From: JBBRCE01 sp038205115
GTDB lineage: Bacteria > Planctomycetota > Planctomycetia > Pirellulales > JBBRCE01
NCBI GenBank assembly: GCA_038205115.1
Contig: JBBRCE010000004.1
Coordinates: 105,227 to 169,226, forward strand
Reading direction: 5' to 3'
DNA: 64,000 nt
The notes beneath the pieces are model-generated. The model ran no database searches, was not told the DNA's origin, and was given only the letters and a program-made list of their open reading frames with translations. Positions 5,806-14,790 of the stretch are shown piece after piece; the first letter of the stretch is position 1; every line of letters begins with the position of its first letter. The position numbers were made by a program, and so were the translations under genes.

Positions 5806-8664
5806 CTATTGAATGGGCTGGCCGTTTTGCTGAACCCAGCCGCCGGGAGTTCGGCGAGAACTATCGCCGCCGCGCACACGTTCCGAATGGTCGCTGTAAA
5901 GTCGCGTTAACGAATCAGAGCTTTTGCCGCCCCGATCCTCTTTCAGCTCGACGTAGATATCGTTGCGATCGGATTCGGAGTAGCGACGCCCGAATGTTCC
6001 GGAGCTTTCCCAGACTTTAGGTGCGGTCATCTTGAAATGCGTGGCGAACGGTCCACTGTCCGAGCTTTTCCATTCGAATCGGACCTCCTTACCCTGCGTT
6101 TTCTTCTTAATCTTAGCAGCGTTTTTGGGAGACAAAATGGAGTCTGCCGCGGCATCGCTGGCACTCACCGCTTTCTCGACCTCATCGAGACGCTTTTTTA
6201 CTTTGACCTCCGCCAAGCCGGACACCTGCGGCAGCGCCTTTTCATAAAACGAGGCGGCATGCTTTTGGATCAGGAGTTTGGTGCCACCAATTTCCTTTTC
6301 CGCGGCAGTCCACCATAGATCGGCCAACTCGGTCAACGATTTCGCGTCGGTTGGCGCGGCTTGTTCCGCCTTGGCGGCCGCTTGCAATAATGGTTGGTTA
6401 CTTTTGGCCAACAGTGGCACGCCTTCTTCCCAGTCACGCTTGACGAAACAAGCAAAACGACCGGCAACGCCGTTGGCGGCCGGATCGTCGGGCGAATCCT
6501 TGAGAGTCTCACGGGCTTGCTTGACGATTTCGAATTGCTTCTGCAATTCGACGATTTCTTTTCTGGCAGCAGAAACTTGACGGGTCACGCCCGCATCTCG
6601 CGATTTGTTGGCCGCCAACGTCGCGGCCTTTTGCGCATCGCTGGCGGAATCGAAATCTTCGGCACTGATCGCCTCGGCCACAAGCGCCAACAGCGTCTCG
6701 GCCATTTCTTTACTGGCGGGCGTACCGGCGACGACTGTTTTTGCGGCTTTGCCAAGAGCTTCGATTTTTAACGCAAGCGCGTCGACTTCGAACTGCTGCG
6801 CCAGTCGATCGATGTAGCCGCAAATGATGGCTGGTTCGCCACCATCAATGGCCAAGTCGCGCGCCACGCTCAGCAACACATATTGCGCGGCGGTGTCGTC
6901 TTTGGATTGTGCCGCCTGCGAGGCCAGCGTTTTTGAAAGTTCCGTTTTGGCCTGCGCCGTGCGAGCTTTACTCAAATCTTCGCGGTAAAGATTATCGATA
7001 AGCGCTCGGGCGGTTTTTTGAGCCTCGGGCGACGGCACGGGCAGCTTTTTTTCCGAGTCGGCCGTTTCGCCAGGCGTCGACGTTGTCGGGACATTCGCCG
7101 TCGCGGGCGGGGCGACGGGTTTGGCAATCGGGTCCGCGATGACGACTTTCGACGGTTCAACCGGCGGCTGCGCAGACACTACGCTCGTCGGGAAACCGCT
7201 GGGCAAATCGAGCTGCAGCGACGCAACATCGAAGCCGCCAGCCGCCGCCTTCTCGAACAAGACTTTAGCCATGGCGCGATCGCCTTTGGGTTGAACGGTC
7301 AAAATCGCTGCCAGATTAGCCATGTGTTCCGGCGTGCGGAACGGTTCGTCACGCAAGACAATGGCTTCGGCCAAAACCGGTGGCAATTGTTCGGCAGAAT
7401 ACGTGAATGGACGACTATCGACCTCGAACGTGACTCCATCAGGATTGACTTCCGTCACCAACACTTTTTGCTGGCGGGGTTTGCTGACGATGAACTCGTC
7501 GCCAGGCATGAGGGCTAGCAATCGCTCGCGAAGCATGACCAGCCCATTCTGCTGCAATTCCGATAATCGCTCAAGTCTGGCGATTTCCAATTTTTCCGCC
7601 GCATCGTTGGCCACGGCTTTGGCCGATTGCAAACCGGCGGTAATCGCCGGTGTGTTGCGGCCAACCATCGCTTCGCGGACTGCCTTCATGGCCGCGATAA
7701 ACGGCACGTTTTCAGGCTTGGCAACGCTCGCCGGACCGACTGGCGTAACTGGACCGACACCTGGGGTTGGCGGCGGTGTCGACTTCGGGTTGGTTGGCTT
7801 GACCAGATCGGTGAGCGATTTTTCGGCTGCCGGCTTGTCAGCCTTTTCGGGCTTACTGCCACTACCCGATTCCGACGGCTTAACGGGTGCATCTGCCGAC
7901 CGTTTGCTGGCGTCGTCGTCGGTGCGCGCCAACGTGGTGCCCGATTTATTGATTACGTAGAACGTCACGCCGCCGGCAATGCCCAGGCCCAGCAACACCG
8001 CGCCGAAAATCAGACCGAGGTTCGATTTCTTTTTAACCGGCTTGCGATTTCGCGGCGTGATGCGGGAGGCTGCGGGGCTCGATGGGGCCGAATGATCGAT
8101 ACTGTCGAGATCGAATTCGGCAACCGCAACCGGTGCGGCGACAACCGCTTGTGAATGATGCTGACTGGCGGCCGCCGACGCCGTGGCATGGGTTGCCGTG
8201 GGACCATCGCCAACAGAGTGATTGCTAACAGAATGATCGCCAACAGAATGATCGCTGGCAGGGGCCAGGGGCGGACTGGCACGCCCAATGGCGGAACTGC
8301 TTGCCGGCACGACCGCGCCCGATGCAGACCGACGCGCGACGGGCGGAGCAGCCGCGGGACGCGACGGGGGCAGCTTCTTGGCGGCCTGATGCTGCCGCAA
8401 TGCGGTGTCGTACGCCGTTTTTTTATCAGGCTTCAGCAAGCACAACCGTGCCTGTGCCAATTGATTAAGAATCTTCTGCGAAAGCTCCGAATTCTTGCCC
8501 GATTGAAAGGTGCGCACATGCGCCATTCGCTGATCCGCAGCGTTGGCGATCACGTCGTCGTCATCTTCGAACGCGCGAACGCCCAGCAACTGGTAATAGT
8601 TGGGCGGCTGTTCTTCCGGCGGGATGCCCAGCCATTTGTGGTAGGCGTTGAAGTTCTCTGCCAT
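5806..8664 (-). CDS. Membrane-anchored protein with an HPD-less J-like N-terminal domain
   Basis: This is a 952-aa protein. Residues 1-95 (YHKWLGIPPEEQPPNYYQLLG, then KKTAYDTALRQH) match the J-domain-like module that recurs at the N-termini of planctomycete proteins. The HPD tripeptide that stimulates Hsp70 is absent (the loop reads AADQRMAHVRTF), so a classical co-chaperone role is unlikely. A Ser/Ala/His-rich linker with DHSVG repeats follows. A single transmembrane helix lies near residues 218-240 (NLGLIFGAVLLGLGIAGGVTFYVI). A Pro/Lys-rich stretch and a ~600-residue largely helical region follow, probably extracytoplasmic. The last ~100 residues look beta-rich (RFEWKSSDSGPFATHF, DIYVELKEDRGG). 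No enzyme motif is seen. An AGGGG lies upstream of the ATG. A promoter candidate lies 50-75 bp upstream. Confidence 0.85.
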   Translation of the reverse strand: MAENFNAYHKWLGIPPEEQPPNYYQLLGVRAFEDDDDVIANAADQRMAHVRTFQSGKNSELSQKILNQLAQARLCLLKPDKKTAYDTALRQHQAAKKLPPSRPAAAPPVARRSASGAVVPASSSAIGRASPPLAPASDHSVGDHSVSNHSVGDGPTATHATASAAASQHHSQAVVAAPVAVAEFDLDSIDHSAPSSPAASRITPRNRKPVKKKSNLGLIFGAVLLGLGIAGGVTFYVINKSGTTLARTDDDASKRSADAPVKPSESGSGSKPEKADKPAAEKSLTDLVKPTNPKSTPPPTPGVGPVTPVGPASVAKPENVPFIAAMKAVREAMVGRNTPAITAGLQSAKAVANDAAEKLEIARLERLSELQQNGLVMLRERLLALMPGDEFIVSKPRQQKVLVTEVNPDGVTFEVDSRPFTYSAEQLPPVLAEAIVLRDEPFRTPEHMANLAAILTVQPKGDRAMAKVLFEKAAAGGFDVASLQLDLPSGFPTSVVSAQPPVEPSKVVIADPIAKPVAPPATANVPTTSTPGETADSEKKLPVPSPEAQKTARALIDNLYREDLSKARTAQAKTELSKTLASQAAQSKDDTAAQYVLLSVARDLAIDGGEPAIICGYIDRLAQQFEVDALALKIEALGKAAKTVVAGTPASKEMAETLLALVAEAISAEDFDSASDAQKAATLAANKSRDAGVTRQVSAARKEIVELQKQFEIVKQARETLKDSPDDPAANGVAGRFACFVKRDWEEGVPLLAKSNQPLLQAAAKAEQAAPTDAKSLTELADLWWTAAEKEIGGTKLLIQKHAASFYEKALPQVSGLAEVKVKKRLDEVEKAVSASDAAADSILSPKNAAKIKKKTQGKEVRFEWKSSDSGPFATHFKMTAPKVWESSGTFGRRYSESDRNDIYVELKEDRGGKSSDSLTRLYSDHSERVRGGDSSRRTPGGWVQQNGQPIQ
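8206..8250 (-). repeat. Three tandem 15-bp coding repeats (DHSVG-type pentapeptides)
   Basis: Three near-identical 15-bp units encode the SVGDH/SVSNH/SVGD series in the linker of the J-like protein. The copies differ at a few positions. This looks like local slippage in a region under weak constraint. Confidence 0.7.
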
Positions 8665-8712
8665 GTCAGCCAGAGGCCCCTGAAGCTGTTGTGCGGCATA
8701 AATCTACGGGTA

Positions 8713-8741
8713 ATTATCAGTTAATTGATACCCCGACGCAA
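8713..8741 (-). promoter_or_regulatory. Putative promoter of the J-like gene, with an internal inverted repeat
   Basis: On the minus strand, TTGCGT (8741-8736) and GATAAT (8718-8713) are exactly 17 bp apart, about 50 bp upstream of the ATG. A TATCA-N6-TGATA inverted repeat (8715-8730) overlaps the -10 box and the spacer, so it could be an operator. The -35 box resembles those upstream of trmB and the ankyrin gene. Confidence 0.5.
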
Positions 8742-8872
8742 TCCAAAAGTTCCGTAAAAAACGGGCAGCGTAGCGAATTGATGATTTGATTGCAAAGTAT
8801 TCCATCAAAATGGCTTGCGCCGACGTACGTTCGTCAACACAACGCCCGAACCGTCCACGTGTAAGCGGCCAT

Positions 8873-10015
8873 TCAGGCAGCACGTAGCGACGGCACGATT
8901 TGCGCCCGCGCCGCCTGGATGCCGGGCACGATTCCGGCCAGAATTCCCACGGCGATCGTCACTGCCGCGCCGCTGAGTATCAATCGGAGCGACGGTTCGA
9001 AGCTGATCGTTACCGCTTCGGTGCCCAGCGACACTCCGTGGCTGGCCAGTGCGAGGTTGGCCGCGACCACGCCAATCGCTCCGCCCAGGCAGGCGAGCAG
9101 CAGACTTTCGACGACCACCAGCGAGAAAATGCCCAATGACGTAAACCCCAATGTTTGCAGCAGCGCATGTTCGCTGATCCGATCCTGCACGGCCATCACC
9201 GTAGTCGTCGCCACCAGCGCCAGCACCAAACCGACGCAGGCGTAGCCGAGCCAGTGCGCAAAGCCAATCATCTCGGCCAGATCGGCCACGGTATCGGCCT
9301 GAAACACGCCTTTGGTGCGAGTGTCCGTCAGCACGGGTCCGCCCCGAAACAGATCATCAATAGCTTCGCACACGGTTGGCGAGTCGACGTTCGTGGCGAG
9401 ACGGACTTCGAATTGCGTCACTTTGCCGACGGTCTCCCGCCCGCGCATTCGTTGCAGAAAATCGAGATGGGTATAAACGAAATCGTCGTCGCTCGGCTGG
9501 GCCGACTTGAAAACCCCTTTGACCTGCACGGTCACGCCGCCGAGAGTAAACGGCATGCCGGGTGACAAACCCCGCCGCCGGGCAACGTTCTGCCCGACTA
9601 GCGCGGCGTCGCTGACTTTTTGAAACGGCTCCCAACTGCCGGCAGAAAGTTCGAATGCCCGCGCCTCGCGGAGTTGCTCGGGCGGCATGCCATGAAAGAC
9701 CACCACGTCCAAACTGGCCCGGCAGTTGTTCGTGTAGACCTTGATCGGAATCACTTTCTCAACGCCAGCGATCTTGGCAATCTGCGGCGCGTAATCCTCC
9801 GGCAACTCGCTGGTAAAGGGGCAGAAGCGATTGGCCTGAAATACAATCAACGTGCGATCGGCCTCGCCTTGCGCATTCAAGTTCCGTACTCCGTCGCCGA
9901 CGGCTTGCACAAAGCAAAACACAAACAGCGCCACCGCCGCGCCACTCACGGTGAGCAGCGTCCGAGCGCGATGTCGCCACAGAGTCTTCAAAATGTACGG
10001 CACAAATCGCAGCAT
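8873..10015 (-). CDS. ABC transporter permease, MacB/FtsX-like (second permease of the operon)
   Basis: This is a 380-aa protein with the FtsX/MacB topology. TM1 is near residues 20-40 (LLTVSGAAVALFVFCFVQAV). A ~200-residue extracytoplasmic domain follows, then three TM helices at ~250-275, ~295-325 and ~345-370 with the conserved LQTLGFT coupling segment. It would partner the ATPase encoded 22 bp upstream. MacB/LolCDE-type systems use ATP hydrolysis to move substrates or lipoproteins from the periplasmic side rather than across the inner membrane. It is the last gene of the operon. TGGAG precedes the ATG. Confidence 0.88.
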   Translation of the reverse strand: MLRFVPYILKTLWRHRARTLLTVSGAAVALFVFCFVQAVGDGVRNLNAQGEADRTLIVFQANRFCPFTSELPEDYAPQIAKIAGVEKVIPIKVYTNNCRASLDVVVFHGMPPEQLREARAFELSAGSWEPFQKVSDAALVGQNVARRRGLSPGMPFTLGGVTVQVKGVFKSAQPSDDDFVYTHLDFLQRMRGRETVGKVTQFEVRLATNVDSPTVCEAIDDLFRGGPVLTDTRTKGVFQADTVADLAEMIGFAHWLGYACVGLVLALVATTTVMAVQDRISEHALLQTLGFTSLGIFSLVVVESLLLACLGGAIGVVAANLALASHGVSLGTEAVTISFEPSLRLILSGAAVTIAVGILAGIVPGIQAARAQIVPSLRAA

Positions 10016-10037
10016 GAATCACTCCAGAGACCGTTTT

Positions 10038-10733
10038 TTACGCAGCGCCCACCGGCTGCAATTGCTCGACTAACAAACCGTGGTCCAAACGCAACTGGCG
10101 ACCAGCAACGCCGGCAGCGCGCACATCGTGGGTGACCATCACCAGCGTGGTTCCTAGTTCCAGGTTCAATCGTCGCAGCAAATTCAAAATTTGTTCGCTC
10201 GTCTCCGAATCCAGATCGCCAGTGGGCTCGTCGGCGACAACGATCGTGGGGTCGGCCACAATCGCCCGCGCGATGCCAACGCGTTGCTCTTGTCCGCCGG
10301 AGAGTTGCCGCGGATAGTGGTCGGCTCGATCAGTCAAGCCAACGGCCTCGAGCGCAATCTCCACGCGTCGGCGACGATCGGCGCGCGACAGATTCAACAA
10401 CAGCAGCGGTAATTCGATGTTTTCGTAGGCCGAGAGCACGGGAATCAGATTGTGCATTTGAAAAATGTAGCCGACATTGGCCGACCGCCAATGCGCCAAT
10501 TTGGTCCGCGAAAGCTTCTGCACTTCGACGTTTTCGATCAGCACCTGACCCGACGTGGGCCGATCGATGCCGGCCAAAATGTTAAGCAGCGTGCTTTTGC
10601 CCGAGCCGCTGGCGCCCATCAGCGAAACGAACTGCCCTCGCTCGATGTCCAGACTGACTCCGGCCAACGGACTGATGGTTTGATCGCCTTTGCGAAAGGT
10701 CTTGGTCAGATTGCGAATTTGCACCAAACTCAT
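10038..10733 (-). CDS. ABC transporter ATP-binding protein, LolD/MacB type
   Basis: This is a 231-aa nucleotide-binding protein with all motifs present. Walker A GASGSGKST is at 40-48, the Q-loop glutamine is in YIFQMHNL, the signature LSGGQ is at 144-148 (followed by EQRVGIARA), Walker B ends in DEP near 168-170, and the switch His202 is in MVTHD. Its sequence type (LSPVSLDI-like insertion and FQ..NLIP..SAYENIELPL) is that of the LolD/MacB/SalX exporters. It sits between the adaptor (18 bp) and the second permease (22 bp), so it probably energises both permeases of this operon. Confidence 0.92.
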   Translation of the reverse strand: MSLVQIRNLTKTFRKGDQTISPLAGVSLDIERGQFVSLMGASGSGKSTLLNILAGIDRPTSGQVLIENVEVQKLSRTKLAHWRSANVGYIFQMHNLIPVLSAYENIELPLLLLNLSRADRRRRVEIALEAVGLTDRADHYPRQLSGGQEQRVGIARAIVADPTIVVADEPTGDLDSETSEQILNLLRRLNLELGTTLVMVTHDVRAAGVAGRQLRLDHGLLVEQLQPVGAA

Positions 10734-10751
10734 GATGGTTTCCGTTGGCCA

Positions 10752-12356
10752 TTAGTGGTGGGCGGAGGAGTGCTCAAGCGAATTTTCAGGTGCGACGGCC
10801 TTCGACCCAACGCCCAGCGAACTGTCTTCGCCGCGGATCGAAATGCGTTGACCATCGCGGAGTTGCTGCCGGCCTTCGACCAGCAGTTTGTCGGCGGCCG
10901 TTAACCCGGCAGTGACTTCGACCATGTCGTTTTGGGCGGTCTGCCCGAGCGTGATCGATTGCAATCGCGCCGCGCCGGCGGCCTGATCGGCAATCCAAAC
11001 TTTGCTGCCGTCACCTGCGATCACCAGCTGCCTGGGAATCAATAACCGCAGTAACTCGTTGGGCTGTTCCGCGTGATTGGCCGACTCGGGCGCTAGAAAC
11101 ACCACTTGCACCAGCATTTCAGGCTTGATCACCGCCGGCGGATCGAGAATTGAAATCTTTACCGCCAGAGTATTTTTCTGCACGTCGGCCGATGAGGTGG
11201 CGCGTAACACCGTGCCATCGATTGGCGAGGCGAGCGCCGCGGTGCTGATCTTGACCGGAGCGCCGGATTGCACGCGCGGCAAGTCTTCGAGGCGAACATC
11301 CGCTCGCACCTGCAAATTCTGGGGATCGTACATCGTGACCAGGGTGCTGGCGTCGACCGCGCCCACCGCCGTTTGCCCCATCATCCTCGAACCGGGCTGG
11401 CAAGTCAGTTGCAGAATGCGACCATCAATCGGCGCGCGCACGGTCATTCGCGATAAACGCAGTTCTGCCGTTTTGATGGCCACTTCGGCCTGCCGCAGGC
11501 GGGCTTGCGCCGATGTCAAATTCGCTTGGGCGTCGGCCAAGCCGCGGGTTTCGACAATCTTCAACTCCAGCCGTTTCCGCAGCGCGGCAACTTTGCGCTG
11601 CAAGGCTTCGATTTCCTCATCCAAATGCGGCTTATGGACCCTGAGCTCATCGGTGGCCGATTGGGCCAGCACGACTTCGCTACGAACACGTTGCATTTGC
11701 CGTTCGGAAATAACGTCGGTCACGGACTTCTTGCCGTCCAAATCCTGCTGAGCCAATAGCAGCCTTGCTTCGGCCGAACGCACTTGCTGTGGCCAGGCTT
11801 GTTGCTCGGCAATTGCCTTGGCCAACAGGGCGTCGGCTTCGGCCACGGCGGTTTGCGACTCGGTGGGGAATTCGAGCGTGGATTTGGCGGCGGCAACGCC
11901 CGCCTCGGCGCTTTGCAACTCCGCCTTGCGAAGTTCGCGGTCGTCGCTTGCCTGACTCAGCGCAAACTGCGCGTCGGCTTCGACCAACTTGGCAATCGGA
12001 TCGCCGGCGTGAACTTCTTGACCTTCGACAACCAGCAGCTTTTCGACCACGCCTTCGGCCAGCGCGGAAACTTGCATCAGTGTGGGCCGCGGTTCGATCC
12101 AACCGGCCGCGTTAAACAGTGGCAGCCCGGCTCGTTGGACCTCGGACCGCGTGGCCAACACCGGGATTGTCGTGACCGGCGCGGCAGGCAAAAAATGTTC
12201 GCGCGCCGACCATAGGAGCAGCGACGCGAAGCCCCCCAACACCGTTGCCGGCAGAACATAACGCGTCAGCCAAACCCTCGACCCGGCCGCGCGCGGTTTG
12301 CGCGCGGCCGGCCGGCGATCGATGGCCAGTTGACTCAAGTCGACTTGCGTATTCAT
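10752..12356 (-). CDS. HlyD/MacA-family periplasmic adaptor subunit
   Basis: This is a 534-aa membrane-fusion protein. The ATG at 12356 is fixed by a strong GGGGAGG 9 nt upstream. The frame is open for 93 more codons upstream but lies over the neighbouring gene. An inner-membrane anchor is at ~31-50 (LPATVLGGFASLLLWSA). The lipoyl half-motif VVEKLLVVEGQEVHAGDPIAKL follows. A long alpha-hairpin coiled coil spans ~135-285. The return lipoyl/beta-barrel has VRAPIDGRILQLTCQPG, and a membrane-proximal domain ends the protein. These adaptors bridge MacB-like permeases to the outer membrane. No TolC homologue is visible in the window. Confidence 0.9.
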   Translation of the reverse strand: MNTQVDLSQLAIDRRPAARKPRAAGSRVWLTRYVLPATVLGGFASLLLWSAREHFLPAAPVTTIPVLATRSEVQRAGLPLFNAAGWIEPRPTLMQVSALAEGVVEKLLVVEGQEVHAGDPIAKLVEADAQFALSQASDDRELRKAELQSAEAGVAAAKSTLEFPTESQTAVAEADALLAKAIAEQQAWPQQVRSAEARLLLAQQDLDGKKSVTDVISERQMQRVRSEVVLAQSATDELRVHKPHLDEEIEALQRKVAALRKRLELKIVETRGLADAQANLTSAQARLRQAEVAIKTAELRLSRMTVRAPIDGRILQLTCQPGSRMMGQTAVGAVDASTLVTMYDPQNLQVRADVRLEDLPRVQSGAPVKISTAALASPIDGTVLRATSSADVQKNTLAVKISILDPPAVIKPEMLVQVVFLAPESANHAEQPNELLRLLIPRQLVIAGDGSKVWIADQAAGAARLQSITLGQTAQNDMVEVTAGLTAADKLLVEGRQQLRDGQRISIRGEDSSLGVGSKAVAPENSLEHSSAHH

Positions 12357-12400
12357 GGTGTAGAACCTCCCCGGCCGCGCTGATATTGCGCGATTTGCCG

Positions 12401-12919
12401 CTACTGCTTTTTCGGCGCTTCCGGCCGGACGTACATCGAATTGGCCAAAATGGTGATCTGGCCACCAACTTTTTCGACTTTGCCTTTGATGACCAGCGTT
12501 TGCAGTTCCTTGACATTCAGTACGTCTTTGGCCTCGCCTTTGACCGGTTTGCCCTGGCTGTCGACCACTTTCACCGCCACGCTGTGCGTTGCCAGCTTGG
12601 GCGTGTCGCAGCAATAATCCCAAGGCGTTTGGCAATCGTCGCCCTCTTTTTCATTGCAGGGCACCAGGCTCACATCAACCACGGTAAATGCCGCTTGGCC
12701 CGGAACAAACGGTTTGACGTCGCCACCAATTCGTCCGACGACCACCACTTCCTCCTGATCTTTTGCATCAGCAACGACCTTGGAGATGTCCTGCGCGCCG
12801 GCCGGTTCGGTTTTCAACAAGTATTTGGATGTCGCGCCCGAGGCGGAGCTATCCGTGCAACCGGTGAGACTCAGCGAGACCGCAACCAACGCGGCAACCA
12901 TCAATGACATTCGCAACAT
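12401..12919 (-). CDS. Small lipoprotein with a CPTPWDYCC-type Cys motif, in ABC operon
   Basis: This is a 172-aa protein. The ATG at 12919 has AAGGA 7 nt upstream, and the signal sequence ends in the lipobox LTGC (Cys near residue 20). The mature part is beta-rich (EEVVVVGRIGGD, AAFTVVDVSLVPC, LQTLVIKGKVEKVGGQITILA), which looks OB-fold-like. Four Cys sit in CNEKEGDDCQTPWDYCCD, suggesting a disulfide or metal-binding knuckle. I recognise this as a conserved planctomycete family of unknown function. Its place between the first permease and the adaptor suggests a substrate-binding or assembly role in the exporter, which is inferred from context only. Confidence 0.85.
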   Translation of the reverse strand: MLRMSLMVAALVAVSLSLTGCTDSSASGATSKYLLKTEPAGAQDISKVVADAKDQEEVVVVGRIGGDVKPFVPGQAAFTVVDVSLVPCNEKEGDDCQTPWDYCCDTPKLATHSVAVKVVDSQGKPVKGEAKDVLNVKELQTLVIKGKVEKVGGQITILANSMYVRPEAPKKQ

Positions 12920-12985
12920 GACTGTTTCCTTTTCGAAAAAATAATACGCGGCTGACTTCGCCCGTTGGCGTGGGATCAGCTGCAC

Positions 12986-14155
12986 TCAAACGGCCTTCAA
13001 TCCTTCGACAATCGGCAGTTTCATGGCCCGCCACGCGGCCGGCAACGCACCGACCACGCCCAGTGATAATCCGACGCCGCAACCGGCCAGCAGCGCGAAG
13101 CTATCGACACGCAGGGCGAACGCCCCCATCGTGAATCGCACTGCCAGACCGTTGGCAAACGTCAACGCCAGCGCTGCGGCCAGCAGCGAACTCGCTGCTG
13201 CCAACAGCGTGGCTTCTTGAATCAAGCTAACGGTAATCGCCCTGCGTAAAAAGCCCAACGTCTGCAGCGTAGCCAATTCGCGTACGCGTCCGACGACCGC
13301 GCCATACATGGTATTGAGCCCGGCAAAGATGCCCGCGCCGGCCACAAGTAAGACAACCGTCCAGGCCATCCAGCGCACGGGCCCGTAATGTTTTTGCAGC
13401 AGGGCGTAATAGTCCGACTCGCGATGCGCTTCGAGCTCCAACTTTCGCTGTTGCTTACAGTACAAATTCACAGCGCCATAATCGTCCGCGTCGGCCAGCG
13501 TGATCGCCACCAAGCTCAGATCCTCGCGCTTCATGGCGCGGCGCAAATCGTTCAACGGGCACCAAAGTTCGGCTTCGAACACGCTGCCACGAGCGGCAAA
13601 CTGCCCGCTGATTTTCCAATCGCGACCTTCGAATCGAACGCTGCCGCCGGTCGCGAGCGACTCTTTCGGCCAGCCGAGTTTCGTGGCCGCTAATCGGCCG
13701 ACCATGACTTCGCCCGGTCCTGGCATCTGGCCCGCGGTGATCTGAACTTGCCGACGTACCAGTAGCGCCGCGGGCGTTACGCCACGCACCAGCGCCTTGC
13801 CGGCTTGCGGATGGTCCGCGTTGGTCGCTTCCGTGCCGAGATACAGTTCGCCGGAAACGTACTTCACGCCGTAGCGCTGTTGGACACCGTTCAGATCGGC
13901 GGCCAACAAATCGTCCACGCTGGCCGGAATCGAAGAATATTCGATATTCTCCGAAGCACCCAGCGAATGCACCAGCACCACGTTGGGATCGCCGCTGACA
14001 GTCAGCGTCGATTCCAGTCCACGTATGAAGCCCACCACCACTAGCACTAACAGCACCACCACGGTCAACCCAAACAGCGTCAGCAAGCTGCGTCCCGGCC
14101 GGCGGAATAAATTCCGTACGCCGTAATCCCAGGGAATGAGCTTGAAGGTCAGCAT
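12986..14155 (-). CDS. ABC transporter permease, MacB/FtsX-like (first permease of the operon)
   Basis: This is a 389-aa protein with the FtsX-domain layout. An amphipathic start (WDYGVRNLFRRPGRSLLTL) leads into TM1 at ~22-45. A long extracytoplasmic domain follows, with three C-terminal TM segments near 270-292, 320-345 and 355-375. The segment VVGRVRELATLQTLGFLRRA is the ATPase-coupling helix typical of this family. With the second permease it could form a LolC/LolE-like heterodimer on one ATPase. A 66-nt gap separates it from the lipoprotein gene. Confidence 0.88.
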   Translation of the reverse strand: MLTFKLIPWDYGVRNLFRRPGRSLLTLFGLTVVVLLVLVVVGFIRGLESTLTVSGDPNVVLVHSLGASENIEYSSIPASVDDLLAADLNGVQQRYGVKYVSGELYLGTEATNADHPQAGKALVRGVTPAALLVRRQVQITAGQMPGPGEVMVGRLAATKLGWPKESLATGGSVRFEGRDWKISGQFAARGSVFEAELWCPLNDLRRAMKREDLSLVAITLADADDYGAVNLYCKQQRKLELEAHRESDYYALLQKHYGPVRWMAWTVVLLVAGAGIFAGLNTMYGAVVGRVRELATLQTLGFLRRAITVSLIQEATLLAAASSLLAAALALTFANGLAVRFTMGAFALRVDSFALLAGCGVGLSLGVVGALPAAWRAMKLPIVEGLKAV

Positions 14156-14293
14156 ATTGATTCGAAAAGTGAAAAGCTGATTTGACGCGCAGAAACGCGA
14201 GGATGGATGAAACCGTAAGAATCAGAAATGCCGCACGAACTTCAGCGCAGAAGAGGCTAACGCAGCCAAAGCAGCACAAAATCGGCGGCAAAT

Positions 14294-14707
14294 TCAGATC
14301 AACAGCGCGCAGAGTTGCAGACAGAGTTCACGCCCGGCGGGCGGAAAAAAACCAGCGCGGGACTGCTCCGCATGACTGGCGACCATTGCAAGCTTCGCAA
14401 TTGGCTCAGGGTAGGCGATCAACCAAGACTGCGGCGAATGATCCAGCGCTTGGGCATCGAGCACGCGGCTGGCGTCCATCACCGCGCCGCAGCATAGGCA
14501 GTTCGAACGCCCCGGACCGGCGGGCACTTTGCCGCGATTGCCGCCGCGGTTTTCACTTGTGGCGCTGCCCGCACATTTCGAACAGCAGCAGGCAATTTTC
14601 GCCGTGCCACCGCCCGTGGCTGTGTGACTCCAATTCGCCATTTGCCCGCAAAGGTGCGGGCAGCCGACGAGCATGGCAATCAGCAGTAATTGGCCAATTC
14701 GAAACAT
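14294..14707 (-). CDS. Small Cys-rich secreted protein heading the ABC operon
   Basis: This is a 137-aa protein with a start at ATG 14707, directly before a hydrophobic signal-like segment (FRIGQLLLIAMLVG). It has 11 cysteines in clusters: CPHLC, CCCSKC, CLCC and CLQLC. The clustering suggests metal binding or disulfides. The family was not recognised. It lies 138 nt upstream of the first permease on the same strand and behind its own promoter candidate, so it may be the first gene of the export operon. The coding call is less sure than its neighbours because the protein is short and unusual. An in-frame ATG 11 codons upstream is possible. Confidence 0.6.
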   Translation of the reverse strand: MFRIGQLLLIAMLVGCPHLCGQMANWSHTATGGGTAKIACCCSKCAGSATSENRGGNRGKVPAGPGRSNCLCCGAVMDASRVLDAQALDHSPQSWLIAYPEPIAKLAMVASHAEQSRAGFFPPAGRELCLQLCALLI

Positions 14708-14746
14708 GGCTCGCAAATCCAAAACAGCGGTTCCATTCACACCTTC

Positions 14747-14775
14747 AGCTTAAATCCGCCCGCACCGGCCGTCAA
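14747..14775 (-). promoter_or_regulatory. Putative promoter of the ABC export operon
   Basis: On the minus strand, TTGACG (14775-14770, 5/6 match) and TAAGCT (14752-14747, 3/6) are 17 bp apart, starting just after the CobA-HemD stop. The predicted transcript would begin ~35 nt before the Cys-rich gene. Confidence 0.4.
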
Positions 14776-14790
14776 GGGCGACGACCTTAC

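Noticed and set aside
12081..12120. tRNA-like GGTTCGATCC sequence
   Set aside because: It lies within the adaptor gene and has no cloverleaf partners; no tRNA was found in any intergenic region.
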